A DNA stretch of 10,585 nt from the NCBI GenBank assembly GCA_029256365.1, contig JAQSYB010000035.1, forward strand, positions 1 through 10,585, given 5' to 3'. The first letter of the stretch is position 1; every line of letters begins with the position of its first letter. Source of the DNA: Clostridia bacterium. GTDB taxonomy: Bacteria > Bacillota > Clostridia > Lutisporales > Lutisporaceae. Position numbers and translations under genes: made by a program. The notes beneath the pieces are model-generated. The model made no database searches, had not been told where the DNA came from, and worked only from the letters and a program-made list of their open reading frames with translations. Shown here in pieces: positions 1-7,204 of the stretch.

Positions 1-194
1 CCCTTTGTATTATTGCCGTTCATATTTTGATTGTTTTGTGCAGTGTATGGAATATCCGTATTGGTATTGGTTCTATAGTTATTTGTATCATTTGGTACAG
101 GTCTTCTTGCTGGTTGAGGCAAGCATGCTGCCAAACTCGAGATTACCAGCGCGATTACAAGTATGAAAACCATCTGCCTTTTATAATTTCTCAT
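1..194 (-). CDS. Small lipoprotein, N-terminal part only (possible YhcN/YlaJ-type sporulation lipoprotein)
   Basis: Only the first 64 codons are present; the gene continues past the left edge. It begins with ATG at 194, preceded by a good AAGGAG site seven bases upstream. The protein starts with a short basic stretch (MRNYKRQ), a hydrophobic segment (residues 8-20) and a lipobox SLAAC with the acceptor cysteine at residue 24, so it should be exported, lipidated and anchored on the outer face of the membrane. After the cysteine comes a PARRP stretch and then a low-complexity linker rich in Asn and Thr. This head (Cys, then an ARRP-like motif, then an N/T-rich linker) resembles clostridial YhcN/YlaJ sporulation lipoproteins, but the diagnostic C-terminal domain lies outside the window. 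The lipoprotein call is firm and the family is a guess. No convincing promoter was found in the short gap upstream. Confidence 0.75.
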   Translation of the reverse strand, partial: MRNYKRQMVFILVIALVISSLAACLPQPARRPVPNDTNNYRTNTNTDIPYTAQNNQNMNGNNTK

Positions 195-309
195 TATATT
201 ACTCCTTTCAAAACAAAAATACTTATATATATTATTGTCTTTCTTTTTAGGAAAAATATAATAGCAGTGGGCTGTCAGAAATTAACAGGTCATTGCATGT
301 TTTTGACTT
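195..309. other. Short gap between the transporter and lipoprotein genes
   Basis: AT-rich gap of 115 bases. It contains the AAGGAG site of the lipoprotein gene and a weak six-pair hairpin (272-288) without a T-tract. No clear promoter or terminator is seen, so the two genes may be read together. Confidence 0.4.
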
Positions 310-1218
310 TTATAAGGATTTTTCATTTTCTTTTAACTTTGTCATAATTTTATTTTTTAGTGCAAGGAAGTCAAATTCTGAAATGAGCATTGCAGATATG
401 ATAAATCCACCGCCTATAAAACCCTTAAGCCCCAAACGCTCATTTAACAACAGCCATGAAATGGATGCACCAAATACTGGCTCCATAGTGAAAATTAGAG
501 CTACATGAGAAGCTGAAGTAAATTTCTGAGCTGTGACCTGCATCCAAAAGGCAAAGGCAGTGCAAAGTACGGCAGAGAATATAAGTGAGTGAAAGCTGAG
601 TGGAGACATAGGCGTATTCCACCTTTCAAATACCAAGGCAGCAGCAAATCCAAATATCGCTACAATATACATTTGAACAATAGACAGCTGTGTTGCGTCA
701 TGATGTTTGACATACTCTGTGGTCAAAAGCAAAAGCATTGCATAAGTCGCTGAGCAAAGGAGTGTCATAAAGTCTCCCATATTAAATGACAAATCTGTAC
801 CAGAATAGGACAATAAAAATAACCCTATAACAGCCAAGATAATACTGACACGGGTATTTAAGTTTATCGTTGTTCTATAAGCAACGAGAGTTATGATTGG
901 CACAAATAACACTGCCAAACCAGAATAAAAGGCGGATTTTGAGGCTGTAGTGTATAATAGTCCAATTGTCTGCAATGCATAGGTTGAAAACAACAGCGCT
1001 GCCATAATAAGGGCAGGCTTTAGAATGCTTCTATCTATTTTTTTAAATTTTCGAAAGAATATGATAGAAAGCAGTACTGCTGCAATTAAAAATCGAAGTC
1101 CGATATGGTAAAGAGGCGGTATGGTCTGTAATGCGAATTTGGTAATGGGAAAGCCAGCTCCCCAAAATATTGTAACCAATAATAGGGCAACATCTGCCCT
1201 TTGAGATTTATTCATCAT
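310..1218 (-). CDS. EamA/DMT-family transporter (drug/metabolite transporter superfamily)
   Basis: The protein has 302 residues from the ATG at 1218. It is highly hydrophobic with about ten predicted membrane helices in two halves, the usual length and layout of two tandem EamA domains (roughly residues 8-135 and 148-285). Family-like signatures are FWGAGFP in the first helix and, near the C-terminus, the stretch from TSASHVALIFTMEP to LLLNERLG, followed by a Gly-rich helix. The C-terminus ends in a basic cytoplasmic tail. Members export or import small metabolites such as amino acids or other organic solutes across the cytoplasmic membrane; the substrate cannot be read from sequence. A GTG at 1227 is in frame, but it lies inside the GGGGTG ribosome site, which sits six bases before the ATG, so the ATG is preferred. 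The gene stands upstream of the lipoprotein gene on the same strand, 115 bases away, with no clear terminator between them. Confidence 0.9.
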   Translation of the reverse strand: MMNKSQRADVALLLVTIFWGAGFPITKFALQTIPPLYHIGLRFLIAAVLLSIIFFRKFKKIDRSILKPALIMAALLFSTYALQTIGLLYTTASKSAFYSGLAVLFVPIITLVAYRTTINLNTRVSIILAVIGLFLLSYSGTDLSFNMGDFMTLLCSATYAMLLLLTTEYVKHHDATQLSIVQMYIVAIFGFAAALVFERWNTPMSPLSFHSLIFSAVLCTAFAFWMQVTAQKFTSASHVALIFTMEPVFGASISWLLLNERLGLKGFIGGGFIISAMLISEFDFLALKNKIMTKLKENEKSL

Positions 1219-1224
1219 ATTTTG

Positions 1225-1230
1225 CACCCC
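1225..1230 (-). promoter_or_regulatory. Ribosome binding site that fixes the transporter start
   Basis: GGGGTG on the minus strand, six bases before the ATG at 1218. It contains an in-frame GTG that an ORF finder would take as the start. Because this GTG forms part of the ribosome site and has none of its own, translation most likely begins at the ATG. Confidence 0.6.
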
Positions 1231-1295
1231 ACGTTATTTGCTTATTCAATTTTACCTTAATATTGATGCAACATAAAGAATTAATTCATAGTATA

Positions 1296-1324
1296 TTGAC
1301 ATAATAGTATTTATATAATATACT
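1296..1324 (+). promoter_or_regulatory. Vegetative promoter of the T-box/tyrS unit
   Basis: A perfect TTGACA (1296-1301) is followed after 17 bases by TATACT (1319-1324), a near-consensus sigma-A promoter. Transcription would start at about 1331, just ahead of the T-box leader. An 8-base inverted repeat (1289-1296 and 1318-1325) overlaps both promoter elements. Confidence 0.8.
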
Positions 1325-1330
1325 AATTCA

Positions 1331-1607
1331 AAATAGAAATGAAAAGCTATGATAGAGAAAAGTAGTGTTGTTGCTACATTGCAGAGAGTCGGCGGTAGGT
1401 GCAAGCTGATATGGGTACAATATGAAATACACTCTTGAGCTGCAGACTGAGAAATGAACATGTAAGTTGTGCCGGACGCTTCCACCGTTATATAGGAAGA
1501 GAGTATGTATGTACTCGTAAATAAGAGGATTGTATCAATATGCAATCAATTAGGGTGGTACCGCGAACCTTTCGTCCCTTGCAGGATGAAGGTTCTTTTT
1601 GTTTTTT
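1331..1607 (+). ncRNA. Tyrosyl T-box riboswitch leader of tyrS
   Basis: This is a cis-acting leader RNA that senses uncharged tRNA-Tyr. The conserved T-box AGGGTGGTACCGCG is at 1552-1565. Its TGGT bulge (1556-1559) would pair with the tRNA acceptor end, and the variable base T1559 matches an A discriminator as expected for tRNA-Tyr. Upstream is a typical Stem I sequence (GCAGAGAG at 1381-1388 through the GGTAGGTG distal part). It ends in GAAATACACTC, where TAC at 1428-1430 is read as the specifier codon UAC (tyrosine), in agreement with the downstream gene. A small Stem III hairpin lies at about 1528-1547 (GATTG/CAATC). Bases 1552-1555 can pair with CCCT at 1576-1579 to form the antiterminator, which excludes the terminator hairpin. 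The 5' boundary is inferred from the promoter. Confidence 0.95.
1565..1607 (+). terminator. T-box-controlled intrinsic terminator (attenuator)
   Basis: GAACCTTTCGTCC (1565-1577) pairs with GGATGAAGGTTC (1584-1595) as a 12-bp stem with one bulged T and a CTTGCA loop, followed by a T-rich tract to 1607. It shares bases with the antiterminator, so binding of uncharged tRNA-Tyr should switch transcription into tyrS on. Confidence 0.9.
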
Positions 1608-1630
1608 GAAAATATTATAGGAGGTGCAAT

Positions 1631-2860
1631 ATGAATAAAGTGAATGCATTCGACATTCTAAAGGAAAGAGGATTTATACAGCAGGTGACACATGAGGAAC
1701 CTGTAAGAGAGCTTTTGGGAAAGGAGTCTGTTACTTTTTATATAGGCTTTGACCCCACTGCGGATAGTCTTACCATAGGACATTTTCTGACTGTAATGGC
1801 TATGGCACATATGCAAAGAGCAGGTCACAGACCTATCGCTTTAATTGGCGGAGGTACATCTATGGTAGGGGATCCTACCGGAAAAACAGATATGCGAAAA
1901 ATGCTTACAAAAGAAGACATCAAACACAATTCTCAATGCTTTAAGAAGCAGTTTGAAAAATTCATTGATTTTGAAGACGGCAAAGCGATTATGGCTGATA
2001 ATGCCGACTGGCTGTTAAATTTAAATTATGTGGATTTTTTAAGGGAAATAGGTGTACACTTCTCAGTCAATAGAATGCTCACGGCTGAATGCTTCAAGAG
2101 TAGAATGGAGAAAGGACTTTCTTTTCTGGAATTCAACTACATGATTATGCAGGGATATGATTTCTTGGAGCTATACAGAAGACACGGCTGTAAAATCCAA
2201 TTAGGTGGAGATGACCAATGGTCTAATATATTAGCAGGAGCAGACTTGATCAGAAGAGTAGAAGGTGCGGAAGCCTATGGCATGACCTTTACACTATTGA
2301 CAACTAGTGAAGGAAAGAAAATGGGCAAGACGGAGGCAGGTGCGATTTGGCTTGATCCGAATAAAACATCACCTTATGATTTCTACCAATACTGGAGAAA
2401 CGTTGACGATGCTGATGTAGAAAAATGCTTAGCTCTAATGACCTTCCTTCCAATGGATGAAGTTAGAAGATTAGGCAGCCTGCCTGGTGAAAAGATCAAT
2501 GAGGCAAAGAAAGCCCTTGCCTTTGAAATGACTAAAATCATTCATGGGGAGGAAGAAGCTGCAAAAGCGCAGCAGGCTGCGGAGGCATTATTTGGAGGTG
2601 GGGGAGACTCTGAGTCTATTCCAACCACAGAAATCAGCTTAGAGCAGCTGGCTCAAGGAATTAATATACTTGATGCATTGGTGCTGACAGGATTGGCTCC
2701 ATCTAAGGGTGAGGCTAGAAGACTTGTAACGCAAGGTGGAATCACAGTAAATGAGCAAAAGATTGAAACCATAGAGCATAATATTACGGAGAAGGACTTT
2801 ACAGAGGGCAAGACCATAATCAAGAAGGGCAAAAAAAGCTACCATAGATTAAAGGTATAA
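1631..2860 (+). CDS. tyrS: Tyrosine--tRNA ligase
   Basis: A class I aminoacyl-tRNA synthetase that charges tRNA-Tyr with tyrosine using ATP, in the cytoplasm. It has 409 residues, close to the usual length of about 420 for bacterial TyrRS. Visible motifs are YIGFDPT (37-43), the HIGH-type motif TIGH (48-51), QGYDF (174-178) and GGDDQWSN (192-199) of the tyrosine pocket, and the KMSKS-type loop KMGKT (230-234). The C-terminal part (about 335-409) holds an S4-like RNA-binding domain with LAPSKGEARRLVTQGGITVN, which contacts the tRNA. The ATG at 1631 is set by AGGAGGTG at 1619-1626. The gene is expressed from the promoter at 1296-1324 and is controlled by the tyrosine T-box in front of it. It stands alone as a single-gene unit, closed by the hairpin at 2865-2905. 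All key motifs are intact. Confidence 0.98.
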   Translation: MNKVNAFDILKERGFIQQVTHEEPVRELLGKESVTFYIGFDPTADSLTIGHFLTVMAMAHMQRAGHRPIALIGGGTSMVGDPTGKTDMRKMLTKEDIKHNSQCFKKQFEKFIDFEDGKAIMADNADWLLNLNYVDFLREIGVHFSVNRMLTAECFKSRMEKGLSFLEFNYMIMQGYDFLELYRRHGCKIQLGGDDQWSNILAGADLIRRVEGAEAYGMTFTLLTTSEGKKMGKTEAGAIWLDPNKTSPYDFYQYWRNVDDADVEKCLALMTFLPMDEVRRLGSLPGEKINEAKKALAFEMTKIIHGEEEAAKAQQAAEALFGGGGDSESIPTTEISLEQLAQGINILDALVLTGLAPSKGEARRLVTQGGITVNEQKIETIEHNITEKDFTEGKTIIKKGKKSYHRLKV

Positions 2861-2864
2861 AATA

Positions 2865-2905
2865 AATAAGAATCCCGATTCATCAATCGGGATTCTTATT
2901 TTTAT
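2865..2905. terminator. Bidirectional intrinsic terminator between tyrS and the HAD gene
   Basis: A perfect 16-bp stem (2865-2880 with 2885-2900) and a four-base CATC loop. It is followed by TTTTTATTT on the plus strand and, on the other strand, by CTTATTTATTTT, so it can end both converging transcripts. It starts 4 bases after the tyrS stop and abuts the stop codon of the HAD gene. Confidence 0.92.
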
Positions 2906-3615
2906 TTCAATGATTTTATTTCCTGTGCAAAACGTAAGAAGTCTTCATAGCCGCCTTGATATGTGCAGCAGATGTCTTCTGTGCTTCTTTTGATGATATG
3001 ATTGGTAATCAGGTAGGTTTGCATGCCTAGCTTGCCTGCTACCATGTCTTCTTCAACATCATTGCCAACCATCATGCATTCCACAGCACTCTTACCTGCC
3101 TCCTGGAGTACTTCTTCGTAGAACTGTATTTGAGGCTTGCAATAGTGATTGTTTTCATAGCATGTGATATAGCTAAAATCTTCTTCTTGAAAGCCTGCCC
3201 ACTTCAATCTATGGATAATAGCCTTTCTAGGGAAAAGTGGGTTGGTGGCTAAAACTGTTTGGTAGCCTTTTTGCTTGAGAAGCTCAACAGCTTCAACAAT
3301 TAGAGGCATATGGGACACTGCTGACCTGGTCTTTAGAAAGCCCTTGTCATAAAACTCGTCAAAACGCTGAAGGTATGTATCTAAATCACCATCTATTAAT
3401 GTTTGAAACTTTTCCATAAAGACATCTTCGTTGGTTCGATATTCAATATTGTTAACCATTACATTGGTCGCATTCCATACATTATCAACCAACCTTTTGG
3501 GTTCGATCATATCTTGAAAAGCAATGCCCATTTCCTTGAAATAGATATGCATGAAATGATCCATATCCAAGGGTAAAAGGGTGCCGTCTAAATCAAAAAT
3601 TATTGTGTTAAGCAA
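2902..3615 (-). CDS. HAD-family hydrolase (haloacid dehalogenase superfamily, phosphatase-like)
   Basis: A cytoplasmic protein of 237 residues with all four HAD motifs: DLDGT at 8-12 (nucleophile Asp8, acid Asp10), LATN at 122-125 (motif II Thr124), Lys160 in CKP (motif III) and VGNDVEED at 183-190 (motif IV acids). A helical cap of the C1 type lies at about 16-100. Such enzymes mostly remove phosphate from small metabolites; the substrate is unknown here. The start is a TTG at 3615, seven bases after a strong AAAGGAGGA. The frame stays open to 3690, but the extra residues would overlap the upstream gene and precede the ribosome site, so they are rejected. It is the last gene of the fapA-GAF-HAD operon. 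The stop codon of the GAF gene directly abuts its ribosome site, which suggests translational coupling. Confidence 0.9.
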   Translation of the reverse strand: MLNTIIFDLDGTLLPLDMDHFMHIYFKEMGIAFQDMIEPKRLVDNVWNATNVMVNNIEYRTNEDVFMEKFQTLIDGDLDTYLQRFDEFYDKGFLKTRSAVSHMPLIVEAVELLKQKGYQTVLATNPLFPRKAIIHRLKWAGFQEEDFSYITCYENNHYCKPQIQFYEEVLQEAGKSAVECMMVGNDVEEDMVAGKLGMQTYLITNHIIKRSTEDICCTYQGGYEDFLRFAQEIKSLK

Positions 3616-3621
3616 TGAATG

Positions 3622-3630
3622 TCCTCCTTT
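3622..3630 (-). promoter_or_regulatory. Ribosome binding site of the HAD gene, abutting the upstream stop codon
   Basis: AAAGGAGGA on the minus strand. Its first two A bases are the end of the TAA stop of the GAF gene, and it lies seven bases before the TTG at 3615. This decides the non-ATG start and suggests coupled translation. Confidence 0.85.
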
Positions 3631-5455
3631 AAATACACTGTAAATATGCATTTTTAAGTTTGCCAATTGCATCTTCTGAGTCACAGGCATCTATGATTTC
3701 ATCAAACTGATCAAGCTGCAGCTGGTCGTAGCTTAAAATTATCAACATATTGTCAAAATAAAAGTGCTCATACTGATTATATCGATTTAAGTCGATGGTT
3801 TCAAAGGGCAATTGTATCATTTTTTTATAATAGATATAAAAATCCATAGAATACTTATTTTTATTGGAAAGCTTCGTATTTAAGTTATTTATAAATAGCT
3901 CTCTTTGATTGATTATATATTCTTTTTTAATTTGCTTTATTTCTTGTAGGTGGCTTATAATCGGAGTGATGCTTGAAGCCATGGTCTCAATGAGCATGAC
4001 TTCCTCTTCCTTTAGATTTTTTGGTGTTTGCAGCACAACCAGATAACCCAAGGGTGACTGCTCATCTTCTAGGTCTGCATTCCCAATACTGATAGGGCAG
4101 ATGACCAAGCAGTTGTTTGATTCTGCATGATCTAGAAGTGATTCTGGCAGAAAACTTACAGCTTCATCGGCAGTATATCTAACATAAGAATCTGTGCGAA
4201 TACTTTGCCATCTATGATTCGTCTCCAATACATTGCAATTTAATTCAAAGCCTACTTGATCTTTGATGATATAATCATCATCTTCTTTCAATGCAATAAA
4301 AGCCTTTTTGATACCAAAGCTATAATGCAAGGTTTTTAATGTAATATCGCAAAGCTCTTCAATTGTTGTACAGCTGTTTATATTTCTTATTAATGTACTA
4401 AGATTGGTTAAGATATGCAGTTTTTGTTGTGTTGACTTTCGCTGTCTATCAATCTCATTGAAATAGATGGCATTTTTAAAGGATATATATGTGGAGGCTG
4501 CTAGGCTTTCAATAAGCTCAAAAAGAGCTTGATCATAAGCTCTATCATTAACAGGTTTACTAATTGTAACAAAACCTAAAACTCGATCCTTAACGATCAA
4601 TATAATATACTCAGCATCTAGGTGCTTGAAATCCTCATAGTTTTTGAATATTTGCTGCAGCATTTCCTTGTCCTCGCGGTAATGGAAAACCGCTTTGTAG
4701 CCCTTGTAGCTGCTGCTCAGCAGTTCGAAGTCCATCTGACGCTTCGTAGAAGAAAATACATCGCGATAGCCTCTTAATACAACTTTATCTTTTATTTCAT
4801 CATATAATCCAAAGGATGTAATTCGGCTGCATGTAAGCTCGCTGAATATATCTATCGCTAGAGAATACAGCTTGTTAATATCTAACTCTGACAAAAGCAT
4901 TCTAGAGCTTTGACTGATGGAAAACAGATTAAAGATTTTTTGGTCAAGCTGATTGTTTGTATGTTGTAAATCTATGAAGTTTTTACTAGACTCCAGGGAG
5001 TTATTAATCAGCTGCATCAATGCCTTTGACATAAGCATGTCATCATGTACCATGCTTTCATCCAGGTTGTCCTTGGTGATGATAAATCCATATAGAAGAT
5101 CCTTGATGATAAGGGGTATAATCATTTTTGCATCAAAGGCTGCGATATCTTGCTTCTTAAAATATTTATCAAAGCCCGTGGTCATTACATTGCCAAATAA
5201 GGTAGCAATCATCTGCAGCTTTAAAGTATTCTCAATGGTATAATCACAAATATGATAATTTTTCTCTTTTACCAGTCGGAAGTGATCTTCTTCTTTGATA
5301 AATAATGCAGATGAGTTTAAGGATAGTATTTCATTTGTAAACTCAAAGGCATAATCTGAAAGTTGATTTATATTAAACTTTTGAGTAAAGAAATCTATTG
5401 CTTGCAGCAGCGCATCATATCTATGTAGCTTGGCATCATCTATTTGAAAATTCAT
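3629..5455 (-). CDS. Protein with three tandem GAF-like domains, no visible output domain
   Basis: 608 residues, no signal peptide and no membrane helix, so probably cytoplasmic. Three similar units are visible, each ending in a hydrophobic strand, a turn and a Gly-containing strand as in GAF folds: about 28-155 (strands at 110-127), 190-330 (282-300) and 360-505 (450-477), joined by helical linkers. GAF domains are small-molecule or redox sensor modules. Here no kinase, GGDEF, HD or DNA-binding domain follows; residues 505-608 are an unassigned C-terminal region. The call rests on pattern and secondary-structure reading, not on a diagnostic motif. The ATG at 5455 lies eight bases after AGGAG; an in-frame GTG at 5464 overlaps that site and is unlikely. 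It is the middle gene of the operon, 15 bases after fapA and 13 bases before the HAD gene, which suggests joint expression. Confidence 0.75.
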   Translation of the reverse strand: MNFQIDDAKLHRYDALLQAIDFFTQKFNINQLSDYAFEFTNEILSLNSSALFIKEEDHFRLVKEKNYHICDYTIENTLKLQMIATLFGNVMTTGFDKYFKKQDIAAFDAKMIIPLIIKDLLYGFIITKDNLDESMVHDDMLMSKALMQLINNSLESSKNFIDLQHTNNQLDQKIFNLFSISQSSRMLLSELDINKLYSLAIDIFSELTCSRITSFGLYDEIKDKVVLRGYRDVFSSTKRQMDFELLSSSYKGYKAVFHYREDKEMLQQIFKNYEDFKHLDAEYIILIVKDRVLGFVTISKPVNDRAYDQALFELIESLAASTYISFKNAIYFNEIDRQRKSTQQKLHILTNLSTLIRNINSCTTIEELCDITLKTLHYSFGIKKAFIALKEDDDYIIKDQVGFELNCNVLETNHRWQSIRTDSYVRYTADEAVSFLPESLLDHAESNNCLVICPISIGNADLEDEQSPLGYLVVLQTPKNLKEEEVMLIETMASSITPIISHLQEIKQIKKEYIINQRELFINNLNTKLSNKNKYSMDFYIYYKKMIQLPFETIDLNRYNQYEHFYFDNMLIILSYDQLQLDQFDEIIDACDSEDAIGKLKNAYLQCI

Positions 5456-5470
5456 AAGTTTCACTCCTGT

Positions 5471-7045
5471 TTAGTTATGGTGTAACTCTCTGTTCTCTGC
5501 GTAAAAGCTACCATTTATAATTGAGCTTATCTTCTTCTGCATTTTTTTAATTTCCAAAAATGTTTCTGGATAAGCAGCTTGGAATATTCCAATCTCTCCC
5601 TCGCCTTTTGTTTGAAGGGTTAGCTGGAGTTTTTTGCGAGCCTCATCCAACATCTTTATTTCATCGATTATCTCTTCATATTTGCTTAAGTACTTGTTGT
5701 ATTCATCCATATTTGCATATTCGGCACCGGAAAGGTTATATTCAAAAACCTCTATTTGGCGTTTCACTGCATTGGCCTCTAGCAGCAGCGCTTTATATTT
5801 TTCTAGCAATTCCTCAAATTCCTTGCGAATTGCATTTCTGTCGAAGCCCTGAACATTGATGACAGTTTTTTTCTCATATTTGCTGCCAATTACACCAGAA
5901 ACAACCTTAACCTCTGCAGTTACAGTGCCTCCAATGATTTTACCGTACTTAGGGTCAAGAAGGACCTTCTGAGCGGTTAAATTGCTGTCTAAGGCATAAA
6001 AGCCGATATTGATATCCTCACCAGCGGTAATTGTGCATTCATTGCAATACTTAACATATACATTCTTCTTGGCGTCAATTCTAGCACTGTTCTTGCCATA
6101 GATGCCGCCTTTAATATAAATGCTGCCTTCTTTTGATTGGATCTTGCCGATTGCACCAATCCCCATTTTGCCATTGATGGAGATATCATATTTTGCAGTA
6201 ACGGAGAAACCATCCTTAATGATTCCGTTAATCGTAACATATCCATCAAAGCTTATGTTACCTGTTTCGTAGCCTACATCTCCGCCAACAATAAGGTGAT
6301 TATCTATTTTTATTTTATTTCCATCAAACTTTACGGCACCATCAACCAATGCTCTGAGGATGGTTTTGCTGCCTTCTTCATATTCTCTTATGGTTTTTCT
6401 GTCATATTTAAGCTTGAAATCCTTGCCCTTTTTTCCAGGGACTAATTTGCCAGTAACTGTAATGCCGGGCCTTCCTTCTTGTGGGGGGATTCGCTCTCCT
6501 AACCAATCTCCAGTTACTACATTATCAATTAAATTAAGCTCATAGTAATTAACAGAGCCATCTTCTTTTACAATAGGTTTTTTGTCTGATAGCTCAAAGT
6601 ATGTCAATTTGGCATCCTCGCCAAACACAGGGGCAATACCTTTGGATATTACGATTTCAGTTTGCGCCAATAACGGTTTTTCGTAAACATTTTCTATACC
6701 TTCTGTAACCCCGCACATATCCAATCTTCGCATAATTTCTGATGCAAAGTTTGTTTTGTCATGATCTAACTCCTGTTGGGTTAAGTTTAAGTATATAGAT
6801 GCTTGCATTTCGTCATTGGAAATATTCACCTCGATTTGATTCTTAAAATTACCAATTTGTATAAGCTCTCCTGTGGCTTCTACCAAGGCTTTCCTCAAAT
6901 TGATAAAATTAGTCAAATGAATAACTGGGAAATCAGTCATGATATTATTAAAGTCTCTAATATCAAAACCAGGCTTTATGACTTGTATATATAGCTTGTC
7001 TCCCTCAGTTATAAGCTCGAGAAAATTGTTTTTGAAAAACTGCAA
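5471..7045 (-). CDS. FapA/DUF342-family protein (flagellar assembly protein A-like)
   Basis: 524 residues with the typical DUF342/FapA plan: an N-terminal alpha/beta part (1-130), the conserved block GDWLGERIPPQEGRPG (179-194) followed by TVTGKLVPGKKGKD, then a Gly-rich repetitive region (about 250-390) with beta-helix rhythm, and a charged coiled coil (about 404-478). No signal peptide is seen. In Vibrio, FapA takes part in placing the polar flagellum apparatus; clostridial relatives are mostly uncharacterised and no flagellar gene is present here, so the name marks family, not function. The proposed start is TTG at 7045, six bases after GGGGTGAT, which matches the anti-Shine-Dalgarno sequence well; an in-frame GTG at 7054 is part of that site. 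It is the first gene of a three-gene operon with the GAF and HAD genes. Confidence 0.88.
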   Translation of the reverse strand: MQFFKNNFLELITEGDKLYIQVIKPGFDIRDFNNIMTDFPVIHLTNFINLRKALVEATGELIQIGNFKNQIEVNISNDEMQASIYLNLTQQELDHDKTNFASEIMRRLDMCGVTEGIENVYEKPLLAQTEIVISKGIAPVFGEDAKLTYFELSDKKPIVKEDGSVNYYELNLIDNVVTGDWLGERIPPQEGRPGITVTGKLVPGKKGKDFKLKYDRKTIREYEEGSKTILRALVDGAVKFDGNKIKIDNHLIVGGDVGYETGNISFDGYVTINGIIKDGFSVTAKYDISINGKMGIGAIGKIQSKEGSIYIKGGIYGKNSARIDAKKNVYVKYCNECTITAGEDINIGFYALDSNLTAQKVLLDPKYGKIIGGTVTAEVKVVSGVIGSKYEKKTVINVQGFDRNAIRKEFEELLEKYKALLLEANAVKRQIEVFEYNLSGAEYANMDEYNKYLSKYEEIIDEIKMLDEARKKLQLTLQTKGEGEIGIFQAAYPETFLEIKKMQKKISSIINGSFYAENRELHHN

Positions 7046-7051
7046 ACAAAT

Positions 7052-7057
7052 CACCCC
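7052..7057 (-). promoter_or_regulatory. Ribosome binding site that supports the TTG start of the fapA-like gene
   Basis: GGGGTG, continuing into AT, lies six bases before the TTG at 7045. The GTG within it (7054) opens the same frame but has no ribosome site of its own. Confidence 0.55.
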
Positions 7058-7093
7058 GCATAAACAAATTGCTTAATATTACCATAATATCAT

Positions 7094-7099
7094 ATTATA
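7094..7099 (-). promoter_or_regulatory. Possible -10 element of the fapA-GAF-HAD operon
   Basis: On the minus strand, TATAAT lies about 50 bases before the fapA-like start. No good -35 box is found at the usual distance. A second candidate, TGATATTAT (extended -10 type), lies just downstream. The region is very AT-rich, so either could be chance. Confidence 0.35.
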
Positions 7100-7204
7100 C
7101 TGTCATTATAAATAATTTATGGAAATATTTATAAAAGTTTGATTATTTGATGTAGAATGATGTCGCTGCCAGATGGTGGATTATGGAATACATAGGGATT
7201 AGGC

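Noticed and set aside
272..288. Hairpin CTGTCA/TAACAG as a terminator for the transporter gene
   Set aside because: The stem is short with a G-T pair, and no T-tract follows directly on the minus strand.
1252..1545. Minus-strand open frame of 97 codons
   Set aside because: It lies fully opposite the tyrS promoter and T-box leader, has no convincing ribosome site, and its residues follow the RNA structure rather than a protein pattern.
3616..3690. N-terminal extension of the HAD protein
   Set aside because: It would overlap the GAF gene by about 60 bases, while a strong ribosome site lies seven bases before a TTG directly in front of the HAD motif I strand.
5560..5859. Plus-strand open frames within the fapA-like gene
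   Set aside because: They are shadows of the intact minus-strand gene, with no ribosome site or family pattern.
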